Below, piece by piece: positions 7,981-16,147 of a DNA stretch of 64,000 nt. Position numbers and translations under genes: made by a program. The notes under the pieces were generated by a model. The model saw nothing but the letters and a program-made list of their open reading frames with translations. It searched no databases and was not told where the DNA came from. The DNA is from Paracoccus sp. (in: a-proteobacteria). GTDB taxonomy: Bacteria > Pseudomonadota > Alphaproteobacteria > Rhodobacterales > Rhodobacteraceae. The DNA lies in NCBI RefSeq assembly GCF_030538655.1, contig NZ_JAUNTO010000001.1, positions 248,001-312,000 of the forward strand, given 5' to 3'. Position 1 is the stretch's first letter; each line of letters starts with the position of its first letter.

Positions 7981-9178
7981 CGCTTTCCAGCGGCGCCAGG
8001 CCCAGCAAGGCCCGCTTCTCCGCATCCGTCAGGAACGAGGCACCGGAAATCCGCGCCCATTGCTGATCCCGCTCGGCCGCCAGCGCCGGAATCTGATCGG
8101 GGTCGGGCCGCAGCTCGATCTCATGGCCCAGATGCTCGGACAGCCACCACGCGACCCCCGCCGCCACCCGCGTCGCCAAAGGCAGAACCGTCAGCCGGTA
8201 AAACGCCCGATGCGCCTCGGCATAATTGGCATAGGTCGCATCGCCGGGTATCCCGATCAGCATCGGCGGCACGCCAAAGGCCTGCGCGATTTCCCGCGCC
8301 GCAGCCTTCTTGGTCTCGTGGAACTCCATATCGCTGGGCGAAAACCCCATCGGCCGCCAGTCCAGCCCGCCTTCCAGCAGCATCGGCCGCCCGGCATTGC
8401 GCGCGCCCTGATGGTTCAGCTCCATCTCCATCACCAGCCGGTCGTATTGCTCGGGCGACAGGCTGCCGTGCCCATCGACCCCGCGATACACAAACGCGCC
8501 CGAGGGCCGCGCCGCATTATCCAGCAACGCCTTCGACCAGCTTGACGCACTGTTATGCACATCCAGCGCCACCGCCGCCGCCTGCATCGGCGACAAACCA
8601 TAGTGGTCATCCTGCGGATGAAACGCCTTGATATGGCAAATCGGATCAGGGCTGCCGGTCATATCGAACCGATGCTTGCGCCCGCCAACCGCGTAATCAT
8701 ACGCCACCGGCCAGCCATCCGCCCCCGGAACCACGTTCATGCGGTCCGAACGCAGCACATGCAGTTCTTCCGGCACCCGGTCCGCCGTCACGCCAACCGC
8801 TTCCAGATACCCGTCGCCCGACAGCAAAATCTGCCCGAACAAAGCCTCGAACAACTCGGCCCGGCCCTGCCCCGGATTGGGCCGCCGCAGCAGATCCATC
8901 ACCGGATGCGCGTCATAGCGGCAGTCCCGATCTTCGCAGATCAGCGGCACCGCCGCCGCCGCCTCGGCGATCATCTTGACACAGCGAAACCCGACAGGGT
9001 TGCCGACAAACCCCGCCCGCGTCAGCGACCCCGTATCCCGCGCCGACCACACCACCCGACCCGACCCGGCAGCCATCGCCACCACCCGGCCGGTCGCGCT
9101 CGCCTTTCTTTCCATCGCGGGGGCTTCGGGCGCGGCAACAGCCGCCTTCCCGCCCCGCGCAAACAAACCAAACGCCAT
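7973..9178 (-). CDS. GTA gp3, portal protein (HK97 gp3 type)
   Basis: A 401-residue portal protein forming the DNA entry channel of the head. Family motifs are NPVGFRCVKMIAEAAAAVPL, LLRRPNPGQGRAELFEAL, ICHIKAFHPQDDHYGLSPMQ and the C-terminal AREIAQAFGVPPMLIGIPGD, followed by YANYAEAHRAFYRLTVLPL. The start at 9178 fits the typical short basic N-terminus. It is separated from the large terminase by 141 bases that carry an intrinsic terminator and a dispersed repeat. Confidence 0.96.
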   Translation of the reverse strand: MAFGLFARGGKAAVAAPEAPAMERKASATGRVVAMAAGSGRVVWSARDTGSLTRAGFVGNPVGFRCVKMIAEAAAAVPLICEDRDCRYDAHPVMDLLRRPNPGQGRAELFEALFGQILLSGDGYLEAVGVTADRVPEELHVLRSDRMNVVPGADGWPVAYDYAVGGRKHRFDMTGSPDPICHIKAFHPQDDHYGLSPMQAAAVALDVHNSASSWSKALLDNAARPSGAFVYRGVDGHGSLSPEQYDRLVMEMELNHQGARNAGRPMLLEGGLDWRPMGFSPSDMEFHETKKAAAREIAQAFGVPPMLIGIPGDATYANYAEAHRAFYRLTVLPLATRVAAGVAWWLSEHLGHEIELRPDPDQIPALAAERDQQWARISGASFLTDAEKRALLGLAPLESDG

Positions 9179-9202
9179 CCTCGCCTCCGACAGCCCGCCA
9201 CG

Positions 9203-9231
9203 AAAAAGGGGCCACCCCGAAAGGCAGCCCC
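9203..9231 (-). terminator. Intrinsic terminator between GTA gp2 and gp3
   Basis: On the minus strand a nine-pair stem starting GGGGCTGCC pairs with GGTGGCCCC around a short loop and is followed by TTTTT (9207-9203). Two of the pairs are G-T in minus-strand RNA and mismatches in plus-strand RNA, which fixes the direction. It lies after the terminase gene and before the portal gene. Confidence 0.75.
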
Positions 9232-9232
9232 A

Positions 9233-9289
9233 CGACTTCTTGCTTGCCCCAATATCCTCGGGGGCTGTCAGGGGTTTTCATCCCCTGAC
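9233..9289. repeat. Dispersed intergenic repeat, copy at gp2/gp3
   Basis: A copy of a repeat also found near 15092 and 33302: a left part resembling CTTCTTGCTTGCCCC, then AATATCCTCGGGGG (9251-9264). In this copy the right part is an eight-pair perfect hairpin, GTCAGGGG (9267-9274) with CCCCTGAC (9282-9289). Confidence 0.65.
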
Positions 9290-9319
9290 CGGGTGCGCGG
9301 GGGCGACCCCCGGCATCCC

Positions 9320-10681
9320 TCACAACATCCGCATCTGCGGTCGCCGATACCGCGCCGCCGGCTCGATCATCAGCTCGTGGATCGCCCAGACCATCGCATC
9401 CAGCCGGTCGGGCGAGCCTCGCCCTTCCCAGCCGCGCACCGTCATCTGGCACATTTGATCCTCAAGCTGACCCAGCCGACCCGACCGCAGATGCTTGATG
9501 CGCCCCTGCTCATACAGCGCCGCCACAGGCTCGGCCCGCAAACCCTTCCCGCGCGTCGCGCGCAAAGCACGGAATGGCACCAAAGGATCAACCTGCCGGA
9601 TCACCTGCTCAACCAGATCACCGCCCTGATTGACCTCGGCGACCAGCCGTTCCGCCCCGTGCCGGTCCATCGCCGCAATCGCCGCCTTGGCCCAATCCAC
9701 CGGGCTGCCCCGAACGCTGGCATCCTCCAGCACGACCGCGCGCCACTCACCCGGCCCACCATCGCTGATCACCCCGGCAACCACGATCCCGCATTCGTCA
9801 CTCGCCCGCCCCGCCGTCACCGCCGGGTCCACCGCCACAACGACGCGATCCAGCCGCGGTGCCGCATCAATCCGGCACCCTTCCAGCATCGCCGTCGTCC
9901 ACAGCGCGCCCTCGACGTCATCCAGCAAAACGCCGTCCAGCTCCTGCCGCCCCAGTCGTGTCCCGCCATAGCGCGCCTCGACCTCGGCCAGAAAGCTCTC
10001 GGCCAGATAGGCCCTGTTCGCATCCGTCGGCGCATGGGTCGTGACCGTGCTGGCATTGCCCAGAATGCGCTTCAGCACGCCAACATTGCGCGGCGTCGTG
10101 GTAATCACCTGTTGCGGATGCTCACCCAGACGCAGCGCGAATTGCAGCATGTCCCAGGTGTCTTCCGCCTTTTTCCACTTGGCCAGCTCATCCACCCAGG
10201 CCGCGTCGAACTGCGGCCCGCGCAGGGCCTCGGGTTCATGCGCCGAATAAACCGTCGCCGTCGCGCCATTGGCCCAGACCAGCCGCCGCCGCCCAGCCTC
10301 CCACACAGGCCGCCGGTCGGGGGGCGAGCAGGCCAGAATCCCCGACTCGCCCATCACCATCACTTCGCGCGCCTGATCGAAGGTCTCGCCGACCAGCGCA
10401 ACCCGATGACACTGCCCCGGCGCCGCCGCCGTCGGCCCTTCGACCATCCGCCGCACCCATTCCGACCCGGCCCGAGTTTTCCCCGCACCACGCCCGCCCA
10501 TGATCACCCAAGACTTCCAGTCACCCTCGGGCGGCAATTGATGCGGCAAAGCCCAAAACTCGAACAGCCACGGCAACGCCATCAGGGCGTTCTCGCTCAG
10601 CCCGTTCAGGAATTCGTCAACCTCCTCCGGCTCGGCGCAGGCAAGCCAGGCGGCGCCCGATCTCGTCTCGTGCCGCGTCAA
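9320..10681 (-). CDS. GTA gp2, large terminase subunit
   Basis: The DNA-packaging ATPase/nuclease. The ATPase domain has the Walker A motif MGGRGAGKTRAGSEW and Walker B region QFDAAWVDELAKWKK; the nuclease domain begins VVVAVDPAVTAGRASDECG. In GTA this enzyme packages random host DNA by headful. The start is uncertain: residues matching the family N-terminus (SGAAWLACAEPEEVDEFL) lie upstream of the first good internal ATG (10582), so I use the TTG at 10681; an ATG at 10801 is possible but would overlap gp1 by 185 bases. The overlap with gp1 chosen here is 65 bases. Confidence 0.93.
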   Translation of the reverse strand: MTRHETRSGAAWLACAEPEEVDEFLNGLSENALMALPWLFEFWALPHQLPPEGDWKSWVIMGGRGAGKTRAGSEWVRRMVEGPTAAAPGQCHRVALVGETFDQAREVMVMGESGILACSPPDRRPVWEAGRRRLVWANGATATVYSAHEPEALRGPQFDAAWVDELAKWKKAEDTWDMLQFALRLGEHPQQVITTTPRNVGVLKRILGNASTVTTHAPTDANRAYLAESFLAEVEARYGGTRLGRQELDGVLLDDVEGALWTTAMLEGCRIDAAPRLDRVVVAVDPAVTAGRASDECGIVVAGVISDGGPGEWRAVVLEDASVRGSPVDWAKAAIAAMDRHGAERLVAEVNQGGDLVEQVIRQVDPLVPFRALRATRGKGLRAEPVAALYEQGRIKHLRSGRLGQLEDQMCQMTVRGWEGRGSPDRLDAMVWAIHELMIEPAARYRRPQMRML

Positions 10682-11045
10682 GGTCAAGGGCGCCGCCCCC
10701 GACTGCTCCGGCAATGTCCTTGCGAAGTTTGTCAACTTTCCCCCTTTCCTGCATGACCAGCTGCGACGCCTCTCGAACGTCACGCACCGCTGCAACGGCA
10801 TTTTTCAACGCATCTTTGGTTGGTCCGGCCTCTCCGGCCAGTTCCATATCCTGCCAGCGTTTTTCCAAATCGCTGACATAGCTCCACAAAAGGCGGGTCA
10901 CGAAATCAACCGCATCCAGCCCCTGTTCCTTTTCACTCCTGGCAACCCGCTCCAGTGCGGCCAGAACACCATCGTCCCGCATCGCCCGCGATGCGGCATC
11001 CAGCGCCGCCGGTTTCCCGGTGGCGACAAACCCCTGATCGTCCAT
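10617..11045 (-). CDS. GTA gp1, probable small terminase subunit
   Basis: A 142-residue, largely helical protein at the head of the GTA operon, directly before and overlapping the large terminase. In RcGTA the product at this position has been shown to act as TerS, the recognition partner of the packaging motor. Visible features are an N-terminal helical region (MRDDGVLAALERVARSEKEQ), a central DAVDFVTRLLWSYVSDLEKRW segment and a C-terminal coiled coil (VRDVREASQLVMQERGKVD). No clear helix-turn-helix is visible. The assignment rests mainly on position, so confidence is lower than for its neighbours. Confidence 0.75.
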   Translation of the reverse strand: MDDQGFVATGKPAALDAASRAMRDDGVLAALERVARSEKEQGLDAVDFVTRLLWSYVSDLEKRWQDMELAGEAGPTKDALKNAVAAVRDVREASQLVMQERGKVDKLRKDIAGAVGGGALDLDAARDEIGRRLACLRRAGGG

Positions 11046-11090
11046 GAATCACTGCCCCGCCTCGTGTTCTGTCCGCACGAGCGAGAAATG

Positions 11091-11124
11091 AAAAAAGCGG
11101 CCAACGGGTTGCCCCGTGCCGCTT
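11091..11124 (-). terminator. Intrinsic terminator in the GTA leader, upstream of gp1
   Basis: On the minus strand AAGCGGC (11124-11118) and ACGGG pair with CCCGT and GCCGCTT (11101-11095), with a two-base bulge, followed directly by TTTTTT (to 11091). It sits between the promoter candidate at 11149-11177 and the gp1 start at 11045. It could end a transcript from the small gene at 11332-11595, or attenuate the GTA transcript itself. Confidence 0.75.
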
Positions 11125-11148
11125 GCCCACTTCTCCCAGCATGTGAGG

Positions 11149-11177
11149 TTTCTACCTTAGGGCGTTCGCCGAGTCAA
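11149..11177 (-). promoter_or_regulatory. Sigma-70-type promoter candidate for the GTA operon
   Basis: On the minus strand TTGACT (11177-11172), a 17-base spacer and TAGAAA (11154-11149) form a good housekeeping promoter. Its transcript would begin near 11142 and run through the leader terminator before gp1. GTA promoters in Rhodobacter are driven through GafA; I cannot tell whether this box is used. Confidence 0.45.
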
Positions 11178-11200
11178 GGTGAACCGCATGTCAATCAAAC

Positions 11201-11215
11201 TTAACGCCGCATTTA
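11201..11215. promoter_or_regulatory. CtrA-like site upstream of the GTA promoter candidate
   Basis: TTAACGCCGCATTTA fits the CtrA consensus TTAA-N7-TTAA with one change in the second half-site. It is identical at 13 of 15 bases to the perfect site before the GTA endolysin (38040-38054). CtrA is known to control GTA in Rhodobacter. Confidence 0.5.
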
Positions 11216-11331
11216 TACGCAAAAACAATGTCTTAATTTGCGCAACACCTTGACCGCGCGCCACCATGCAACAGCGCCGCAGCGCAACAGAGCACCCTAA
11301 AATTGTGCGCCAAATCTCGCACCGGCAGGAA

Positions 11332-11595
11332 TCAGTCATCCCATTTCCGACCTGCCGCATGGGTCCGGCCTTTCTCGCCCCCCTCAGCGCCGCCCACGCG
11401 CATCAGCGTCTTGGTGTTCCGATGTGTCATCGACAGCTGGGCTATGGCCAGAATCGGCTCCAGCGTTTCGGGCATTTCGGTAATAAATCTGCTGACCCAG
11501 ACCGGCCCCACACGCACCGCAAACAGTCCCCGCAACTGCATACCGCCCTTCAGGCCGTCGCCCAAGGCGGCGGGTATCACCAAAAGCGGCTTCAC
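11332..11595 (-). CDS. Possible small protein upstream of the GTA cluster, unknown function
   Basis: An 87-residue frame with a GTG start at 11595 and a GAGGA site at the right distance (eight bases). The first 65 residues look protein-like, with alternating hydrophobic segments (LLVIPAALGDGLKGG, GLFAVRVGPVWVSRFI, LEPILAIAQLSM), while the last 20 are polar and glycine-rich. I do not recognise a family. It lies on the GTA strand, about 290 bases before gp1, and could share its transcript up to the leader terminator. The opposing long frame on the plus strand is histidine/arginine-rich and looks spurious. Confidence 0.45.
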   Translation of the reverse strand: MKPLLVIPAALGDGLKGGMQLRGLFAVRVGPVWVSRFITEMPETLEPILAIAQLSMTHRNTKTLMRVGGAEGGEKGRTHAAGRKWDD

Positions 11596-11973
11596 CCATC
11601 ATTTCCTCAGCAAATATGCACTGATCGACATGATCGTTCAGCGGATGCAGAACGATCCGGGCACACGACTACCACCCCAGAGCGCAACGGCGCCTTTACC
11701 TGCACCTATAAATATCTGGCGTCCGGCCCCGGCACCGCCCGGTTCTGCGCCGTTCTTTCAGCCCTGATGCTGCGCAGGCCAAACCTGCGCAACCTCTTGG
11801 CCAAAACCCTCAACATGGCTGCTCGAAGCAGAGGATACCGCGCCCCCAAACTGACCATGCGCGGCCTTGTCACCGGCGGCGTTTTACTTGCCGATGTCAT
11901 GCGCAACCCCCGGCCGAACAGACGACCGCCATTGCGGCAGGCGACCGACCGCGCCCGCCGCTGAAATGCCACA
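11596..11973. other. Region without a supported gene
   Basis: This 378-base stretch has open frames on both strands, but they are arginine/proline-rich and lack good ribosome binding sites. The minus-strand frame from 12083 to 11706 overlaps the next gene and is arginine-rich at its start. I see no clear hairpin with a T-run or repeat here. Confidence 0.4.
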
Positions 11974-12417
11974 TCAAGCTTCTTTGCTGCTGGCCGCCTT
12001 CGCCCGCGCCTCAGCCGCCGCCGCAACGGCATCCGCCGCTTCGTCCTGCACCTGCTGCGCAAAGGCGACCATATTCGCCGCATAGGCTTCGGCCCAGTCG
12101 GCCATATCCTCGGCCTGCATCTGCGCCGCCTTGGCGCGCATCTCGGCCCCTTTGGCGCGGACCTTGGCCACTTCGGAATCCCAGCCTTCCTTGGCCTCGG
12201 CCCATTGCGCTTTCACCTGCTCGCTGGCCTCGTCGAAATAGCCCGAGATCTGCGCGTCCAGATCCTTCTGCCGCGTCTCTGCCGATTCGCGCCATTTGCG
12301 GGCGCTGGCCATCAGCTCATCCTGACGGCCCTTGAAATCTTCCTGCCATTTCTCGATGCGCGCCTCGAAATCCTGCGCGCCACGCGACAGGTTCGCAAAA
12401 AGCTCGGACAGTTTCAT
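11974..12417 (-). CDS. Coiled-coil protein of unknown function
   Basis: A 147-residue soluble, charged protein, almost wholly helical and alanine/glutamate/lysine-rich, with heptad-like patterns from about residue 10 to the end (QDFEARIEKWQEDFKGRQDE, then VRAKGAEMRAKAAQMQAED). Five tryptophans spaced through the helix (KWQ, KWRES, AQWAEA, GWDSE, ADWAEA) are unusual for a simple coiled coil. No signal peptide or membrane segment. A start at the ATG 12417 has GGGGATG upstream. I do not know its function; it resembles small stress-linked coiled-coil proteins in general form only. Confidence 0.8.
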   Translation of the reverse strand: MKLSELFANLSRGAQDFEARIEKWQEDFKGRQDELMASARKWRESAETRQKDLDAQISGYFDEASEQVKAQWAEAKEGWDSEVAKVRAKGAEMRAKAAQMQAEDMADWAEAYAANMVAFAQQVQDEAADAVAAAAEARAKAASSKEA

Positions 12418-12496
12418 CTTACATCCCCAGTTTCAGAACCACCCAATGCGGCCCAAATCGAAACGAAGAAACGCCCGCCAAAGTTCCCGAAAACCG

Positions 12497-12519
12497 GCTT
12501 CCTGTTTGCCCAGATACGC
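12497..12519 (-). repeat. Dispersed intergenic repeat, left-half copy downstream of mltG
   Basis: Read on the minus strand this is GCGTATCTGGGCAAACAGG followed by AAGC, in the gap between mltG and the coiled-coil gene. It matches copies at 49642-49664, 55909-55932 and the arms at 23678-23714. Confidence 0.6.
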
Positions 12520-12535
12520 ACCTTCAGGCGCTTGC

Positions 12536-13720
12536 TCAGCCGCCGTCCTGCACTGGCGTATCGGTGGGCAGACCCTGCTGCCGCTCGATCTCGCGCCAGC
12601 GGGCGACATTGGCGTTATGCTCATCCAAGGTGCGCGCGAAAGCGTGCCCGCCGGTGCCATCCGCCACAAAGAACACATAGTCGGTATCCGCCGGATTCAG
12701 CGCCGCCTGAATCGCCGCCCGTCCGGGGTTAGCAATCGGAGTCGGCGGCAAACCGTCGATCTGATAGGTGTTATAGGCCGTCCGCGCATTCAGTTCCGAC
12801 CGCCGCAGCCCCCGGTTCAGCACCTCACGCCCGTTCGTCACCCCATAGATCACCGTCGGGTCGGTTTGCAGCCGCATCCCGGTATTCAGCCGGTTCACGA
12901 ACACGCTGGCGACCTGCGGGCGCTCGTCCGCCACCCCGGTTTCCTTTTCAACGATCGAGGCCATAATCAGCGCCTCCTCGGGCGAATCATAGGGCAGACC
13001 AAAGGGCCGCGATTCCCATGCCGCCGCCAGAATCACCGCTTGCCGCCGTCCCATTTCGGCCAGCAAGGCCGCGCGGTCAGCCCCCTTCTGCACCTCATAG
13101 GTATCCGGCGCCAGAGACCCTTCAGCCGGAACCGCGCCCACCTCGCCCGACATGAACCGCGCCGCCTTCAGCCCCTCGGCCACTTGCCAGGCGGTCGTGC
13201 CCTCGGCCACCGCGATACGCAACCGCGCATCGGCAGCATCCTCGGCCGCCAGAATCTCGGCCGGAGGCTGCTCGCTCGCCGGATCATAGCGCGCCATATC
13301 CTCATAGGCGCCCGTCGCCGGATTCAGATCGCGCAGCACCACCGTGTTGCCCCGCACACCGACACGAAAGATCACCTCGGTGCCACAAGTGCTGGGGCCG
13401 CCCGCGGTAATCACACCTAAAATGTCCTGCATACTGGCCTGCGGCGGCACCAGATAGCTGCCGAACTTCAAATCACCGGCCTTGCCCTCATAATCGGCCC
13501 CGGCGCGAAAGATATAGGCGTTGCTGATCGCCCCCTGCGCCGCCAACTGCCCTGAAACGGCGCTCAGGCTGGCCCCCGGCGCAACCTGCACACATTGCGC
13601 GACATCGCTTGGCCCCGGCCCGCTGAACTGATGCTTGCCCCAGGCAATGGCCCCGGCCACCGCCACCAGCACCACCACCATCAGCGTCAGAAAATTCGAG
13701 GCGATGTGCCGCCAGATCAT
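12536..13720 (-). CDS. mltG: MltG, endolytic murein transglycosylase
   Basis: A 394-residue inner-membrane protein that cuts nascent glycan strands and helps set their length. One N-terminal transmembrane helix (FLTLMVVVLVAVAGAIAW, about residues 10-27) is followed by a LysM-like region and the YceG catalytic domain with the glutamate in ALIMASIVEKETG, then VASVFVNRLNTGMRLQTDPT and YNTYQIDGLPPTPIANPG. It overlaps the end of fabF by four bases (ATGA), the usual fabF-mltG coupling in alphaproteobacteria. Length and motifs are normal. Confidence 0.95.
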   Translation of the reverse strand: MIWRHIASNFLTLMVVVLVAVAGAIAWGKHQFSGPGPSDVAQCVQVAPGASLSAVSGQLAAQGAISNAYIFRAGADYEGKAGDLKFGSYLVPPQASMQDILGVITAGGPSTCGTEVIFRVGVRGNTVVLRDLNPATGAYEDMARYDPASEQPPAEILAAEDAADARLRIAVAEGTTAWQVAEGLKAARFMSGEVGAVPAEGSLAPDTYEVQKGADRAALLAEMGRRQAVILAAAWESRPFGLPYDSPEEALIMASIVEKETGVADERPQVASVFVNRLNTGMRLQTDPTVIYGVTNGREVLNRGLRRSELNARTAYNTYQIDGLPPTPIANPGRAAIQAALNPADTDYVFFVADGTGGHAFARTLDEHNANVARWREIERQQGLPTDTPVQDGG

Positions 13721-14976
13721 GCGTCAACCTTCCCCACGATCAGACAGGCATTGGTGCCGCCAAAGCCAAAGCTGTTCGACAGCGCCACATCAATCTTGCG
13801 CCGCACGGCGGCATTGGCGGCCAGATCGACCTTCGCCTGAACCGCCGGGTTATCCAGATTAATCGTCGGCGGCGCGATCTGGTCACGGATCGCCAGAATG
13901 CAGAAAATCGCCTCGACCGCGCCCGCCGCGCCCAGCAAATGCCCGATGCTCGACTTGGTGGACGACATCACCACATTCCCGGCATGATCGCCCAGCAGCC
14001 GTTCCACCGCCCCCAGTTCAATCGTGTCGGCCATGGTGCTGGTGCCATGCGCGTTGATATAGTCCACCGCCTCAGGCCCAAGCCCGGCAGACCGCAGCGC
14101 GTTTTTCATCGCCCGGAACCCGCCATCGCCATCCTCGGATGGGGCGGTAATATGATACGCATCACCCGACAGGCCATAACCCAACACCTCGGCGTAAATC
14201 CGGGCGCCGCGCGCCTTGGCGTGCTCATATTCCTCCAGCACAACACAGCCCGCACCCTCGCCCATCACAAAGCCGTCGCGGTCCGTATCCCACGGGCGCG
14301 ATGCGGCCTTGGGGTCATCCTCGCGCTTGGTGGACAGCGCCTTGCAGGCGTTGAACCCGGCAATGCCAATCTCGGAAATCGGCGATTCCGCCCCGCCCGC
14401 CACCATCACATCGGCATCACCCAGCGCGATCAGCCGCGCCGCATCGCCAATCGCATGGGCACCCGTCGAACAGGCCGTCACCACCGCATGGTTCGGCCCC
14501 TTGAACCCGAACCGGATGCTGACCTGCCCCGACACCAGGTTAATCAGCGCGCCAGGAATAAAGAACGGCGACACCCGCTTTGGCCCGCGCTCTTTAATCA
14601 GCACCGCCGTTTCGGCAATCGAGGTCAGCCCGCCGATCCCCGAGCCGATCATCACACCAGTGCGTTCCCGATCTTCATCGCTTGCAGGCACCCAACCCGA
14701 ATCCTGCACCGCCTGCGTCGCCGCGGCCATGCCATACAGGATAAAGTCATCAACCTTGCGCCGGTCCTTGGCCTCCATCCAGTCGTCGGGGTTGAACTCG
14801 CCCGCGCCGTCCCCGAACGGAATCTCGCAGGCATATTTCGTCACCACATCCGACGCATCAAACCGCGTGATCGGCCCGGCGCCCGACTGACCGGCCAGCA
14901 GCCGTTCCCAGACCGCATCCACGCCAGACCCCAGCGGACACACGATCCCCAGTCCGGTGACAACAACCCTGCGCAT
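13717..14976 (-). CDS. fabF: FabF, beta-ketoacyl-ACP synthase II
   Basis: A 419-residue condensing enzyme that elongates acyl-ACP in type II fatty acid synthesis. The active cysteine lies in HAVVTACSTGAHAIGDA, the two histidines in INAHGTSTMADTIE and KSSIGHLLGAAGAVEA. I chose the ATG at 14976 (MRRVVVTGLGIVCPLG) with AAGGA upstream; a longer frame to 15066 adds an arginine-rich tail with no support. acpP and fabD are not in the window, so this may be the distal part of a fab cluster or a separate locus. Confidence 0.96.
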   Translation of the reverse strand: MRRVVVTGLGIVCPLGSGVDAVWERLLAGQSGAGPITRFDASDVVTKYACEIPFGDGAGEFNPDDWMEAKDRRKVDDFILYGMAAATQAVQDSGWVPASDEDRERTGVMIGSGIGGLTSIAETAVLIKERGPKRVSPFFIPGALINLVSGQVSIRFGFKGPNHAVVTACSTGAHAIGDAARLIALGDADVMVAGGAESPISEIGIAGFNACKALSTKREDDPKAASRPWDTDRDGFVMGEGAGCVVLEEYEHAKARGARIYAEVLGYGLSGDAYHITAPSEDGDGGFRAMKNALRSAGLGPEAVDYINAHGTSTMADTIELGAVERLLGDHAGNVVMSSTKSSIGHLLGAAGAVEAIFCILAIRDQIAPPTINLDNPAVQAKVDLAANAAVRRKIDVALSNSFGFGGTNACLIVGKVDA

Positions 14977-15091
14977 TCGCACTATCCTTGATCTGCTCTC
15001 ATGTCCCGTCCTGATACACCCCCGGTTCCGCCCACGCAACGCCGCCGCGAATCCCGTATAGCCCACAGGCCCTTTCAGGATCGTTAAGCCG

Positions 15092-15141
15092 CGTCTTTCG
15101 TTTCCAAATATTCCGGGGGTCCGGGGGCTGGCCCCCGCCTT
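15092..15141. repeat. Dispersed intergenic repeat, copy between fabF and adenosine kinase
   Basis: CGTCTTTCGTTTCCAAATAT is followed by TCCGGGGGTCCGGGGG and a hairpin partner GCCCCC. It matches the copies at 9233 and 33302. It lies just after the adenosine kinase stop on the minus strand and could act as a weak terminator. Confidence 0.65.
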
Positions 15142-16147
15142 AGGGCGCCAATCCCTCGGCGCGGAAATCCACGCGCAAATCCCGCTGTGGCCGCGCGCCC
15201 AGATGGCCGATCACCTCGGCCGCCGCGACACAGCCCATCCGCCCCGCCACCTCCAGCGGAGCACCCACAGCCAGCCCATAGATCAACCCGGCGGCGAACT
15301 GATCGCCCGCGCCCGTGGCATCGACCGGCACCACCCTGCGCACCGGGGCCATCACCCGTTGACCGGCGCGGATCAAGATCGCGTCATCGCCGGAACGGGT
15401 GCAGATCACCAGGCCGCAATCACGCGCCGCCTGATCCAGCGCGGCGTCCAGATCGCATTGATACAGCGATTCCCATTCGTGAACGTTTCCAATGACATAA
15501 TCCATCGGCCCGGCGACCAGACGGCGGAAATCCTCGCGGTGGCGATCGACGCAGAACGGGTCCGACAGCGCGATCCCGGCCTGCCCGCCCGCCGCATGGC
15601 ATGCCTCGGCGGCCTTCAGAAACGCCGCCTTTCCGGGGGCTTTGTCGAACAGATACCCCTCAAGGAACAGCCAGCCCGCGCCCTGAAACACCGCCGGATT
15701 CACGTCACCCGGCCCCAGTTCCGCCGAAATCCCAAGGTAAGTGTTCATCGACCGCTCACCATCCGGCGTCACCATGATGATGCTGCGACTGGTCGGCAAC
15801 TGATCGCCGCCAACGGGCGGATTGACGAAGACCGTCCCCCCCGCCTCGGTCTGTTCGGCATAAGACAGGCCAAGCGCATCGTCGGCCACGCGCCCGATAA
15901 ACGCCGTGCGCAAGCCCAGCATCCCGATCCCGGCCAGCGTGTTCGCCACCGAGCCGCCCGGCACCAGCCGCGCCTTGCCCGCACCCTGATCCGCCGATTG
16001 CGCCGCCATCAGATATTCCGACCGCGCCCGGTCGGTCAGTTGCATGATGCCCTTTTCGACCCCCAGCTTGGCCAGCCCCTCATCCGTGGCCGAGGCGATC
16101 ACGTCCATCACGGCATTGCCAATGCCAATCACATAAGGCGTCGTCAT
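15140..16147 (-). CDS. Adenosine kinase (PfkB family)
   Basis: A 335-residue PfkB-fold kinase, most like the alphaproteobacterial adenosine kinases that salvage adenosine to AMP. The first family signature is GGSVANTLAGIGMLGLRTAF and the second, with the catalytic aspartate, is VDATGAGDQFAAGLIYG. The opening YVIGIGNAVMDVIA is typical of this subgroup. It overlaps nth by four bases (ATGA). Substrate specificity is inferred from subgroup resemblance; other sugars or nucleosides are possible. Confidence 0.88.
   Translation of the reverse strand: MTTPYVIGIGNAVMDVIASATDEGLAKLGVEKGIMQLTDRARSEYLMAAQSADQGAGKARLVPGGSVANTLAGIGMLGLRTAFIGRVADDALGLSYAEQTEAGGTVFVNPPVGGDQLPTSRSIIMVTPDGERSMNTYLGISAELGPGDVNPAVFQGAGWLFLEGYLFDKAPGKAAFLKAAEACHAAGGQAGIALSDPFCVDRHREDFRRLVAGPMDYVIGNVHEWESLYQCDLDAALDQAARDCGLVICTRSGDDAILIRAGQRVMAPVRRVVPVDATGAGDQFAAGLIYGLAVGAPLEVAGRMGCVAAAEVIGHLGARPQRDLRVDFRAEGLAP

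Noticed and set aside
1-11045. Functional prophage
   Set aside because: No integrase, replication, repressor or attachment sites are seen, gene order equals the Rhodobacter GTA from gp1 to gp15, and the lysis genes lie elsewhere as in GTA systems.
11706-12083. 125-codon minus-strand frame between the coiled-coil gene and the GTA leader
   Set aside because: Its first third lies out of frame inside the coiled-coil gene and is a run of arginines; no ribosome site supports a shorter start.
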